Both the position numbers and the translations under genes were made by a program. DNA of 64,000 nucleotides from Clostridium facile (GTDB lineage Bacteria > Bacillota > Clostridia > Oscillospirales > Ruminococcaceae). How positions within the stretch are numbered: the first letter of the stretch is position 1; each line of letters opens with the position of its first letter. The notes under the pieces were generated by a model, which was not told the DNA's origin, made no database searches, and saw only the letters and a list, made by a program, of their open reading frames with translations. This document shows, one piece after another, positions 50,632-58,573 of the stretch. The DNA is taken from assembly GCF_014297275.1 (NCBI RefSeq), contig NZ_JACOQK010000001.1, positions 2,480,001-2,544,000 on the forward strand. Direction: 5' to 3'.

Positions 50632-51023
50632 GAAAAACCTCCTTATTAAAAAATAAAGTAAATAGATATTCTTGTTTTAATCATTTTTCTATCACAATCC
50701 TATGACATCCTTCTATTATGATTGGTGTACAATCCGTTTTTTCTATTTGTGTTGTTATAAAAATAAAAAACCTTGCCGATGCTTTCCAGTGAAAATCCTG
50801 TAATTACCAAATTATTATACCATATTTGTTGTAAGATAGATACATAGATTTGTCTAAATTGAAATGCTTTTCTATTGTTTTTTTCGGGACATTTCCGAAA
50901 AATAAAGAAACAAGTTGAACAAACCAGGATACCATAGACTTTTTTGGAATAGTTTGCTATAATGATAAGATGTAATATCATGTCGAGAACGTTAAAACTA
51001 TAAGATTTGATTGAGGTTATTAC
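50632..51023. other. Divergent intergenic region, YfhO-flippase
   Basis: About 390 AT-rich bases. It holds the flippase promoter; nothing else is recognised. Confidence 0.55.
50935..50963 (+). promoter_or_regulatory. Sigma-A promoter of the flippase-transferase unit
   Basis: TAGACT (50935-50940), 17 bases, TATAAT (50958-50963) with TGC before it (extended -10). Confidence 0.7.
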
Positions 51024-52424
51024 ATGGGTAGATTTTTAAAGACCTTTGGATTGTATTTTATTGGAAATACAGCAAGCCGATTGATGTCATTTTTGGTGAT
51101 GCCTTTTATCACCCAACATGTAAGCAATGAAGATTCTGGCTATTTTGCAACAGTAGAGGCATTGGTCAATATTGTTGTTATTATGCTGTTTATCTCCGCT
51201 TGGTCCGGCATCCTGCGATATTTGTTGGATAAGGATTATGACAGCCGGAGGATGAAGCGTAAAGTCATTACCGCTGGTTATACTATTGAGATTATCTCAC
51301 TTGTAATATTTACAGTTGGCTTTATTATAGTCAATTTCTTTGCGCCAATACGGGAAGCTGGTTTTGTTTATTTCTTTTGTGTTGCCTATATGCTGCATCA
51401 GAATGTTGCCTTTACGGTGCGTGGATTGGGGTACAACAAACTGTATGTTTGCTCCGGCATTTTAGGCAGTATCGTTTCCTTTTCTACTAACCTGATTTTA
51501 GTGTTAGTATTCCATTGGGGTTCTGCCGCACTGATTTTGGCAGCGGCACTTTCCTATTTTGTTCCAGCTTTATTTATGGAGTTCTTTGCGCGCACCTTGA
51601 AAAAAGTCCGTTTGCGCGATTTGGATTGGTCTGTCGTAAAAACAATGGCAAGATATTGTTTCCCCTATAGTTTGAACCAGGGCGCATATTGGATTACCAA
51701 CCGTGCCAATACTCAGATTATTACGATTATGATGGGATTGGCAGCAACTGGTGTATTTTACTGGGCGAATAAATTTACATCTATTATACAATTGGTGGTA
51801 ATGGTGTTCAATCTTGCTTGGCAGGAAATGACCTTCTCTATGAGCCATGATGCGGACAGAGCAAAAAAATATAACTTGATGTTGAAAAACTTTTTGCTAT
51901 TTGTATCCTGTGGTTTGCTTTTCCTAGTACCAGTTACTAGGATTGTATTTCCCATCTTTGTTCGAAATGGTTCCCAGGCGGGGTTGGCGATTATCCCGTT
52001 AGCATATTTGGGAGCGTTTATGGATTCTCTTGCCAACTTCCTGGGTTCTGTGATGTGTGCGGAACAACGGATGAAATCTCAACTTACATCCACTGTAGTA
52101 GGTGCTATTATTACTGTAGTCGTGATGTTTGGGACGATTCCGATTATTGGGTTCCAAGCCGCACCTTTGGCCACTATCCTCTGCTTTTTAGCGGTTGTGA
52201 TTATGCGTACAATCAACCTGCGGGATGTTGTAAAGTTAAACTATCAGATGGGTTATTTAGTCCACTATGGATTGATGTTTGCCCTTGCTTCGTTGGTTTT
52301 CTTTAAAGGTTCTATTTTAATGAATGTTATTTTTGCCGTAGTAGTTGCGGTTTATTGTATCATTGTATTACGTGGTATCATCAAAGATTTTGTAAAGATG
52401 ATCTTGAAAAAAGTTCGTTCTTAA
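51024..52424 (+). CDS. Oligosaccharide flippase (Wzx/MATE-like)
   Basis: 466-residue membrane protein with 12-14 helices, predicted to flip lipid-linked oligosaccharide units across the membrane for surface polysaccharide. The N-terminus FGLYFIGNTASRLMSFLVMPF and the internal repeat MARYCFPYSLNQGAYWITNRANTQI are typical of the polysaccharide-transport family. The sugar transferase that would start such a unit is encoded 18 bases downstream. Repeat-unit composition is unknown. Confidence 0.9.
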   Translation: MGRFLKTFGLYFIGNTASRLMSFLVMPFITQHVSNEDSGYFATVEALVNIVVIMLFISAWSGILRYLLDKDYDSRRMKRKVITAGYTIEIISLVIFTVGFIIVNFFAPIREAGFVYFFCVAYMLHQNVAFTVRGLGYNKLYVCSGILGSIVSFSTNLILVLVFHWGSAALILAAALSYFVPALFMEFFARTLKKVRLRDLDWSVVKTMARYCFPYSLNQGAYWITNRANTQIITIMMGLAATGVFYWANKFTSIIQLVVMVFNLAWQEMTFSMSHDADRAKKYNLMLKNFLLFVSCGLLFLVPVTRIVFPIFVRNGSQAGLAIIPLAYLGAFMDSLANFLGSVMCAEQRMKSQLTSTVVGAIITVVVMFGTIPIIGFQAAPLATILCFLAVVIMRTINLRDVVKLNYQMGYLVHYGLMFALASLVFFKGSILMNVIFAVVVAVYCIIVLRGIIKDFVKMILKKVRS

Positions 52425-52442
52425 ACTGGGAGGTGTAATTGA

Positions 52443-53963
52443 GTGAATCGCAAACTCAAATATATAATACGGCGCTGTGAAAATACCGTTTTATTTGCTA
52501 TTAAGACAATTATGCTTGTCAGTTTATTTGTAGCTTTTTTTGGAGTATATTCTTATTTGATACCGGAATTACGTGTGTTTAACCGTACATCCATCATATC
52601 ATATGGAACTTTTGTGGTAGCCATTCTGTTATTTATCCGTATTTATGGTGGATTTTCAGTTGGTGAGAAGAAAAGTAAAGAAATTGTCAACTCTATGCTG
52701 TTGGCAACTTTAATGGCAGATATCATTACCTTTCTGGAAATGTATATTATGGGATTGAGTACTACACAAATCCATAATTTTGCGGACAACCACTTGAATT
52801 TATCTGTTATTCCGCCTTTGCAGGATATTCCGATGAAATACTTCCTACAGTACTATTTTACCACCCGTGTATTGCCGGGATTGGGGTTATTGGTTATCGT
52901 ATTTGTGCTACAGGTATTGTTGCTTTATATCTTTTCCTATTTTGGAAATTTTGTTTACTTCAAAATCAACCATCCTCAAAAATCTTTGATTGTATATCAG
53001 GATGAAAGTTTGCTGCCGACCGTGATTCCAAAAATCCAAAAGTATAAAAAACAGTGGAGGATTAACCGGCTGATCAAATACGATGACCCGGATATCAAAG
53101 GGGCACTGTTAGGGCATAGCACCATTTTCTTTTTAGATGTTCCTAAAAATGAACGCACCCGTCAGGTGGAATACTGTTATGCGCATAATAAGAATATCTA
53201 TATATTGCCGGATGTTTCGGATATTATTTTAAATCATGCCAGCCATGTAGTAGTGGATGATACCGCTATGTTTGCTTCTACAAAACAAAGTATGAGTTTT
53301 GAGCAGATGATTATCAAGCGGATTTGCGATATTATTTTCGCTGTGATTATGATCCTCCTTAGCAGCCCGTTTATGATTATTTCCGCTTTGGCTATTAAAA
53401 TTTATGACCGAGGTCCTGTCTTTTATAAACAAGCACGTTTGACCAAAGGCGGCAGAGAATTTAATGTACTTAAATTCCGTTCCATGATTGTAGATGCGGA
53501 GAAAAACACGGGTGCTATGTTATCGACTGAAAATGATGACCGCATCACTCCAGTAGGAAAAATATTGCGCCGATTCCGTTTAGATGAACTGCCGCAGCTA
53601 TTCAATATTCTAAAAGGAGATATGAGTGTTGTGGGACCTCGTCCAGAACGTTTAGTAATTGCGAAAGAATATGAAAAAGAGCTGCCAGAGTTCCGGTACC
53701 GTTTGAAAGTAAAAGCCGGCTTAACTGGATTAGCTCAGATTATGAGTAAATACAATACAACGCCAAAGGATAAATTGGCGCTGGATTTGGAGTATATTGC
53801 CCAATATTCGATTTGGTTAGATATTAAGCTGATTTTACAAACCATGATAGTCTTTTTAAAGAAAGACAGCACAGAAGGCGTTACACAGCAGGATGATGAT
53901 ATCAATACTATTTTAGAGGAAATTGATAAAGGGGCAACCAAACCATCCGATAAACCAAAATAA
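52443..53963 (+). CDS. Polyprenyl-phosphate sugar-1-phosphate transferase
   Basis: Initiates surface polysaccharide by attaching a sugar phosphate to undecaprenyl phosphate. The N-terminal half has about four helices (20-185) and a soluble CoA-binding-like region; the C-terminal catalytic domain (about 290-480) carries KRICDIIFAVIMILLSSPFM, DRGPVFYKQARLTKGG, FNVLKFRSMIVDAE and DELPQLFNILKGDMSVVGPRP. Length of 506 residues fits the WcaJ/WbaP-like fused type. GTG start with GGGAGG upstream, directly following the flippase. Confidence 0.93.
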   Translation: MNRKLKYIIRRCENTVLFAIKTIMLVSLFVAFFGVYSYLIPELRVFNRTSIISYGTFVVAILLFIRIYGGFSVGEKKSKEIVNSMLLATLMADIITFLEMYIMGLSTTQIHNFADNHLNLSVIPPLQDIPMKYFLQYYFTTRVLPGLGLLVIVFVLQVLLLYIFSYFGNFVYFKINHPQKSLIVYQDESLLPTVIPKIQKYKKQWRINRLIKYDDPDIKGALLGHSTIFFLDVPKNERTRQVEYCYAHNKNIYILPDVSDIILNHASHVVVDDTAMFASTKQSMSFEQMIIKRICDIIFAVIMILLSSPFMIISALAIKIYDRGPVFYKQARLTKGGREFNVLKFRSMIVDAEKNTGAMLSTENDDRITPVGKILRRFRLDELPQLFNILKGDMSVVGPRPERLVIAKEYEKELPEFRYRLKVKAGLTGLAQIMSKYNTTPKDKLALDLEYIAQYSIWLDIKLILQTMIVFLKKDSTEGVTQQDDDINTILEEIDKGATKPSDKPK

Positions 53964-54620
53964 CTATTATCTATATGCTTATAAAGGTTGTACTCTCTAT
54001 GAGATTCCCTTTTGTTTTGGTATTAACAGGTAAAACAATGTGATTTTAAAAGAATTATATTTAATCTGCAATTGTATTTGAACATAAAGATAGGTCATTC
54101 TTTGTTGTTCCAATATGATGATTTATCGATTTATATTCTCCTTTTTGGTGTTTTGTTGTTGTCAGATAGCAAACACACCAAAAAGGAATTTTTTATTATA
54201 AACCTTTCATGTTTCTTTTATCATAAAATATTTTGGATTTGTATCAAAAGCATTTTTTGTTGGCCTTTCGTAAAATTAGAGATTGTGCCATACAAAAATA
54301 CGGTCAAAATCATTGGATAACAAATGGCATGGATAAAAACTTGGAAGAAAATAAAAAAGGTCTCACGAGAAATGCCAACAAACCAGCACAGATTGATTAT
54401 TTGATCGTTCGTAAACGCATAATTCCCCTTTTAATAAAGTTTTATTTATTTTAGATACTTTCATTCACAGTTTATTGCTCTAATATCTGAAGTAGAAGCT
54501 ATAGTTACGATCATCCCTAAAAGAGAAGGATGGAACAATCACCGTTATACCAGAAAGGATATTCCTTTGGTTAAGCTTGAATCTCACCCGCATAGCGGAG
54601 AGTTCCTCGCTAAAGCTACA
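53964..54620. other. Non-coding or decayed region
   Basis: About 650 bases without a convincing gene. It has a strong terminator at 54139-54194 and then two open frames without ribosome sites. One frame (54438-54643, plus) is open for 68 codons with no ATG and reads mid-protein-like sequence such as VTIIPKREGWNNHRYTRKDI, possibly a fossil gene. Confidence 0.45.
54139..54194 (+). terminator. Terminator of the flippase-transferase unit
   Basis: TCCTTTTTGGTGT (54139-54151) pairs perfectly with ACACCAAAAAGGA (54175-54187), followed by ATTTTTT. It lies about 175 bases after the transferase stop. Confidence 0.8.
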
Positions 54621-54623
54621 ATA

Positions 54624-54660
54624 AAAAAACAGGCATGGTAACTTACCATGCCTGTTTTTG
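54624..54660 (-). terminator. Terminator after the Nif11-like gene
   Basis: AAAAACAGGCATGGT-AACTT-ACCATGCCTGTTTTT; T-run on the minus strand. Confidence 0.9.
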
Positions 54661-54936
54661 CTATTTTGTATGCAATGCAGCAAAAAATTGTTCGTATGCG
54701 TCATCCCATCCGTCCGGTGTTTCTACTCCACCACCATTGACGCTTTTCATCAGATTATCATGATAATCTTGTCCCATAGCAAACAAATCGCCGATGTTAA
54801 TGGGATACCCCAATTGTGTTGCCAGCTGACAAAAGGCATCCATTGGATCATCTGCCTGTTCCGTTTGCAGCAATTTCTGTTTTAATTCAGGATGGTGCAG
54901 AGCATCTTTTAACAGACGGCATAGTATTTCATCCAT
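54661..54936 (-). CDS. Nif11-like small protein with a double-glycine motif
   Basis: 91-residue protein. An N-terminal helical region (about 1-56) resembles the Nif11 leader domain (a Pro/Glu/Leu helix, then FCQLATQLGYPINIGDLF, in which Gly43 and Leu51 fit the family pattern). SVNGGGVE (65-72) looks like a double-glycine processing site, leaving a 21-residue acidic/aromatic tail (ETPDGWDDAYEQFFAALHTK). Nif11 leaders usually belong to ribosomally made modified peptides, but this tail lacks cysteines and no modifying enzyme is nearby. Start ATG at 54936 with AAAGGAGGC upstream. The upstream gene is a rhomboid-like membrane protein. Confidence 0.7.
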   Translation of the reverse strand: MDEILCRLLKDALHHPELKQKLLQTEQADDPMDAFCQLATQLGYPINIGDLFAMGQDYHDNLMKSVNGGGVETPDGWDDAYEQFFAALHTK

Positions 54937-55055
54937 TTGTAGGCCTCCTTTACCCTTGCTTATCATTGATAACTGGACAATTGGAATTTTTCTGTTATTT
55001 TCTGGCGGTTTTTCAATATCCAACCACAAATAGAGTCCGCCATCTATTTTTATGA

Positions 55056-55781
55056 TTATCGATTCCAGGTATTATCCATTTTTTGCTGAAAATTTTTCCG
55101 GTTTTTGCGTACTTGGGCTTTTAATTTGAGGGTACGGATAAAATCCGGTCCAAAGAATAATAAATAATTTAAGATTGCCATAATAATACTAATTTTTACT
55201 GGCCAAGGGTATACAATCAAAGAATACAGGAAAATTACAGCATCCGCAAATGCCAGGTATTTTACTTTGATTGGAATAAAAAAGAATAATAGCAATTTAT
55301 GGTCTGGATATAGTGTGGCAAACGCAAAGAACAAAGAGAGATTTAAATAGGTAGCTGATATCGTTGACATGGATAAAACAGCCATAATATCGGAAATTCC
55401 TCCACCAACTGGAAGGAAATAAGAGATAAATCCTCCAATAATCGTGGCAACCATACCAGTTAAATAATAAACGGTAAACCGAAAACTACCCCATTCCCGT
55501 TCTAGGCTAACTCCAATAAAATAGTAAAAATATAGAGTAAACGCAATAAACACCAAAGAGGAATTAGGCGGAACAAAAATAAAGGTAATAATCCTCCAAA
55601 TTTGCCCCTGCATAACCAGGGCAGGAGAAAAATAAAGGTATTGGCTAAAAGTAGTACCTGCCTTTAGAACAAAGAAAATATCAAAAATATATACCAATAA
55701 ATTTCCAATGACAAGATACAACATAAGGTTTGGAATTCCAAACCTTCCAAACTTCCGTTCCATTTTATCTAATATTTTCAT
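55056..55781 (-). CDS. Rhomboid-like membrane protein without the GxSG serine motif
   Basis: 241 residues with six to seven helices. The layout follows the rhomboid family: MLYLVIGNLLVYIF in helix 1, the WGQIW-like loop (MQGQIWRIITFIFVPP), and LYPDHKLLLFFFIPIKVKYLA after helix 4. Where catalytic rhomboids have GxSG the sequence reads STISATYLNLS, so it is probably a non-proteolytic member. Start ATG at 55781 with GGGAGGGG upstream. It has its own promoter and is followed by the Nif11-like gene on the same strand. Confidence 0.8.
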   Translation of the reverse strand: MKILDKMERKFGRFGIPNLMLYLVIGNLLVYIFDIFFVLKAGTTFSQYLYFSPALVMQGQIWRIITFIFVPPNSSLVFIAFTLYFYYFIGVSLEREWGSFRFTVYYLTGMVATIIGGFISYFLPVGGGISDIMAVLSMSTISATYLNLSLFFAFATLYPDHKLLLFFFIPIKVKYLAFADAVIFLYSLIVYPWPVKISIIMAILNYLLFFGPDFIRTLKLKAQVRKNRKNFQQKMDNTWNR

Positions 55782-55832
55782 AAAGGTGGCCCCTCCCATC
55801 AAAATAATCGTAACGAGCAAGTTATGTTGTTT

Positions 55833-55861
55833 ATTATATCACACCGTATAGTCGAAAACAA
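55833..55861 (-). promoter_or_regulatory. Sigma-A promoter of the rhomboid-like/Nif11-like unit
   Basis: On the minus strand TTGTTT (55856-55861), 17 bases, TATAAT (55833-55838) preceded by TGA (extended -10). Confidence 0.72.
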
Positions 55862-55911
55862 CCATATTGGAACGGGTAAAATCGTGAAAAGCGCCAATAT
55901 TTTATTTTTGT

Positions 55912-55940
55912 TTGGAAATAACTGTATACGATTGTACTAT
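55912..55940 (+). promoter_or_regulatory. Promoter of yaaL-bofA
   Basis: TTGGAA (55912-55917), 17 bases, TACTAT (55935-55940). Confidence 0.5.
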
Positions 55941-55986
55941 TTGCCCATACTATCTGCATAAATTGATGTTAACGGAGTTGATCATA

Positions 55987-56340
55987 ATGGAGTTTATTCA
56001 ATCTATCAGAGCGAAACTATACAAATTGGTCGGTAAAGATCAGGAAACTACCCCGCCATTGCTGGAGGAAATCAGGGATACCAAACTGCAATTGTTGGCT
56101 GCTCAAAACCATTTTGACTGCTTGGTAAATCTGGATTTAATTGATGCCTGTATTTTTCAGATTGAGTCATTAGAAGTAAAATATAACTATTTGGTCAAAC
56201 AAGCCAAAGCACAAGGCCTCCGTTATAATGAGTATGTGGACGTAAAAGAGGAGGTTAAACAAAATGGTTGTTTGGATCGTACTCAGCCTGTTGGCAATCA
56301 TTATGGTATTTTACTACAAACACAGGAAAAAACCTGTTAG
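55987..56340 (+). CDS. DUF2508 (YaaL-like) protein
   Basis: 117-residue helical protein. PPLLEEIRDTKLQLLAAQNHFDCLVNLDLIDACIFQIESLEVKYNYLVKQAK (positions about 24-75) is a full DUF2508 domain; in Bacillus yaaL precedes bofA, as here. The ATG at 55987 follows GGAG. The tail (about 80-117) is longer than in YaaL and is encoded in an overlap with bofA, so part of it may be a by-product of lost stop codons. Function unknown. Confidence 0.85.
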   Translation: MEFIQSIRAKLYKLVGKDQETTPPLLEEIRDTKLQLLAAQNHFDCLVNLDLIDACIFQIESLEVKYNYLVKQAKAQGLRYNEYVDVKEEVKQNGCLDRTQPVGNHYGILLQTQEKTC

Positions 56341-56500
56341 GTCGTTTTTATTGGGAAGTATCTCTGGCATTGCCGCACTATTTGTGGTAAATGGGGTTAC
56401 CTCAGGAGTATTGGCAATTAATTATGCTACATTGGCAATCTCAGCGATATTAGGGATTCCAGGCGTGGCTACGGTGGCAATCTTTAACCAGATCTTTTAA
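56264..56500 (+). CDS. bofA: BofA-family pro-sigma-K processing inhibitor-like protein
   Basis: 78-residue membrane protein of the BofA family, which in Bacillus holds the SpoIVFB protease inactive until late sporulation. Helices near 2-16 and 25-45 enclose a KHRKKP loop, and the C-terminus AISAILGIPGVATVAIFNQIF is the family signature (GxPGv...). AGGAGG at 56250-56255 gives the ATG at 56264. Its first 77 bases overlap the end of the DUF2508 gene out of frame. rnpB follows at once. Confidence 0.9.
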   Translation: MVVWIVLSLLAIIMVFYYKHRKKPVRSFLLGSISGIAALFVVNGVTSGVLAINYATLAISAILGIPGVATVAIFNQIF

Positions 56501-56505
56501 ACAAT

Positions 56506-56534
56506 TTGACACTATCCTTTATTTCAGGTATACT
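56506..56534 (+). promoter_or_regulatory. Sigma-A promoter of rnpB
   Basis: TTGACA (56506-56511), 17 bases, TATACT (56529-56534). Confidence 0.88.
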
Positions 56535-56541
56535 GTTAAAT

Positions 56542-56876
56542 GCGAGCAGACTGTGTGGCAGCGCTGTACAATTACGGTGAGGAAAGTCCGAGCATCACAG
56601 AGCAGGGTACCTGCTAACGGCAGGCGGAGGCGACTCTAGGGAAAGTGCAACAGAAAGATACCGCCGGAGCAATCCGGTAAGGATGGAAAGGCGAGGTAAG
56701 AGCTCACCGGAGCAGGGGGAACCCTGCTGCCATGTAAACCCTATCCGATGCAACATCGACTGGGAGGCTATCGTTGGCTCGACGCTCCCGACGGATGGCT
56801 GGAGTGCTATAGCAATATAGTACCAAGATAGATTGTCACAAAAACAGAACTCGGCTTATAGGTCTGGTCGCGTTTT
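56542..56876 (+). ncRNA. rnpB: RNase P RNA
   Basis: Catalytic RNA that trims tRNA 5' leaders. Conserved blocks are present in order: GAGGAAAGTCCGAGCATC, CAGAAAGATACCGCC, GGTAAGAGCTCACCG, and ACAGAACTCGGCTTATAG near the 3' end. The ends pair (GCGA and CAGAC with GTCTG and TCGC) as helix P1. The peripheral elements fit the ancestral type A fold, as in most Clostridia, rather than the Bacillus type B. Transcription should start near 56541; ends are accurate to a few bases. Confidence 0.95.
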
Positions 56877-56898
56877 CTAGAACCCCAAACCATGATAT

Positions 56899-56936
56899 GG
56901 TGAAAAAAGAGGTATCCAGTTGGATACCTCTTTTTA
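56899..56936 (-). terminator. Terminator between rnpB and the pentapeptide gene
   Basis: AAAAAGAGGTATCC-AGTT-GGATACCTCTTTTT; T-runs on both strands between convergent units. Confidence 0.9.
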
Positions 56937-56946
56937 TATGTATTCT

Positions 56947-57558
56947 TTAAGGGGAGTATGTTGCTCCAATAGCTTCTGCCAATAGAATACATTGTTGTAA
57001 ATCCACCTTTGTGTTTTGAAAATCAATCGAGAGCAATGAATTTTGATCAAGCCCAAGATGAGATGTCCTGATATCTGAATGACGAAAGCTTAGATTATGA
57101 GTAATGATATCTGTAAAATTACATTCTGATAGGATACACCGGATAAAACTCGTCCCTGTAAAATCTGAGCCAGTAAAATTAACCCTTTCTATCATTTGTT
57201 TATCAAACTCTAAAAAACGCATTTCAGTGTACGACCAATCTCCATCTGTAATAGATACTAAACTACAATCCGTATCCATTAAGCTGGATCCAATCATTTT
57301 ACATCCATCAAAATTAACTGCAAAAAGGTTTGCAAAACGAAACCTGCAATTCAAAAAGATGCAATTTTTGAAATGGACACTACTCAATATTGCGGATGAA
57401 AAATTGCAATTGTCAAATTCACAATGGTAACAAATAGAAACATCGGAAAAATCAGCTCCTATAAAACGACAATGAGTAAACTTTTTTCGATTTAATTCCA
57501 TTTCTTCTATGACTTGATTGGAAAAATCCATATTTGTGTAATGCTCTTCTGAAAACAT
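56947..57558 (-). CDS. Pentapeptide-repeat protein (Qnr/McbG-like)
   Basis: 203 residues that are nearly all pentapeptide repeats of the A(D/N)LxX type (FIGADFSDVSICYHCEFDNC, RVNFTGSDFTGTSFIRC), which fold as a square right-handed beta-helix. Size and the interrupted coil resemble Qnr and McbG, DNA-mimicking proteins that shield gyrase; no gyrase assay can be inferred from sequence. It follows a methyltransferase gene by 9 bases. The C-terminal dimer helix is short. Confidence 0.88.
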   Translation of the reverse strand: MFSEEHYTNMDFSNQVIEEMELNRKKFTHCRFIGADFSDVSICYHCEFDNCNFSSAILSSVHFKNCIFLNCRFRFANLFAVNFDGCKMIGSSLMDTDCSLVSITDGDWSYTEMRFLEFDKQMIERVNFTGSDFTGTSFIRCILSECNFTDIITHNLSFRHSDIRTSHLGLDQNSLLSIDFQNTKVDLQQCILLAEAIGATYSP

Positions 57559-57567
57559 GACTACCTC

Positions 57568-58296
57568 CTATTTTTTTGCAGATACCAGTAGCATCATTGG
57601 CCGCCTCATTTCCTCTTTCATACCGGGCTGGTCCATCCTATTTTCTGGTGGCTGTGGTTCTACAACCCGTTTGATTTGGAAACCATGATCCCACAATGTA
57701 TTTAGGTATGTGGTAAGTGTGCGGTGGTATTTGGTTACTTTTTCCCCTAAAAAAATAGCTTCCCGTTTTCCTTCATAGTAATAGTTATCTACCGGAAAAT
57801 GGAAAATTTTCCTGTTTTTGTCATAATACCAATCCTGTGTTCCATACGCAGTAAAGGTTGGATGTTCTACCGAAAAAACAAATACTCCTCCAGTGGTTAA
57901 ACTGCGAAAAACACTATTTACAATACCATCAAAATCTTCGATATAGTGGAATGCTAACGAGCTAATCACGACATCATATTCATTGGCTGGGAACTCAAAA
58001 TCCTCCATTGCACAATTTTGATACTGTACTTGTGGAAATTTATTTTTCTGTTTGGCTACTGCTAGCATTTTTTTCGATAGATCAATTCCAAGTACGAATT
58101 CCGCCCCGTGTTGTGCAGCATAAAGGCAATGCCAGCCGTATCCACATCCTAAATCCAAAACCCGTTTTCCCTGAAAATCAGGCAGTAATTTTTGCAGTTC
58201 GCTCCATTCCCCAGCACCTTCTAAACCATAGATAGAGCGATTCATCTGACTATATTTTTGAAAAAAACCACCATTGTCATATTTGTTTTCTTTCAT
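57568..58296 (-). CDS. Class I SAM-dependent methyltransferase
   Basis: 242-residue methyltransferase with motif I VLDLGCGYGWHCLYAAQHGA (about 45-64), the acidic GIDLSKKML loop and the motif IV-like YDVVISSLAFHYIED. It resembles the ubiE/small-molecule group rather than RNA methyltransferases, so the substrate cannot be told. AAAGGAGAT precedes the ATG. A terminator-like hairpin ends about 20 bases before the ATG, so expression may be attenuated. It is followed at once by the pentapeptide gene. Confidence 0.88.
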   Translation of the reverse strand: MKENKYDNGGFFQKYSQMNRSIYGLEGAGEWSELQKLLPDFQGKRVLDLGCGYGWHCLYAAQHGAEFVLGIDLSKKMLAVAKQKNKFPQVQYQNCAMEDFEFPANEYDVVISSLAFHYIEDFDGIVNSVFRSLTTGGVFVFSVEHPTFTAYGTQDWYYDKNRKIFHFPVDNYYYEGKREAIFLGEKVTKYHRTLTTYLNTLWDHGFQIKRVVEPQPPENRMDQPGMKEEMRRPMMLLVSAKK

Positions 58297-58316
58297 GATG
58301 TATCTCCTTTTTCGTA

Positions 58317-58354
58317 AAAATAGCCCTGTAGTTCCGCCATTACAGGGCTATTTT
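58317..58354 (-). terminator. Terminator-like hairpin just upstream of the methyltransferase gene
   Basis: AAAATAGCCCTGTA (58317-58330) pairs perfectly with TACAGGGCTATTTT (58341-58354); on the minus strand TTTTTACG follows, then the ribosome site. It may end the operon to the right, or act as an attenuator. Confidence 0.8.
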
Positions 58355-58573
58355 AATATAGTAATTGTTATATTTTTATGAAATGTTCTCCTTATTTCAC
58401 TGTAAAGAATGGTGTCAGTTAGAACTAAGGATCACTATCATATTAATAAACAATCCGTATTAGAAAGATAAAAGGTTATAATTTATATCAATCACCATCT
58501 TGATTTATCAGTACAGTTTTTAAAATAAAATGAATTTACCAGATATCGTTTCTATTCTTTTATGGTGCGAAAT
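58355..58573. other. Region upstream of the methyltransferase gene
   Basis: About 220 AT-rich bases. On the minus strand an AAGGAGAA motif is present near 58389-58396 but no start codon follows, so I cannot name a leader peptide. No firm promoter is visible. Confidence 0.4.

Noticed and set aside
54072..54320. 82-codon plus-strand frame
   Set aside because: It spans a perfect terminator stem-loop and has no ribosome site.
54438..54643. Frame as an IS5-type transposase remnant
   Set aside because: Only loose resemblance (an IPxK...Y+K pattern); no DDE motif, inverted repeats or target duplication visible, so I record it only as unidentified.
58389..58396. AAGGAGAA as the ribosome site of a leader peptide for the methyltransferase
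   Set aside because: No ATG, GTG or TTG follows at a usable distance; stops appear within three codons.
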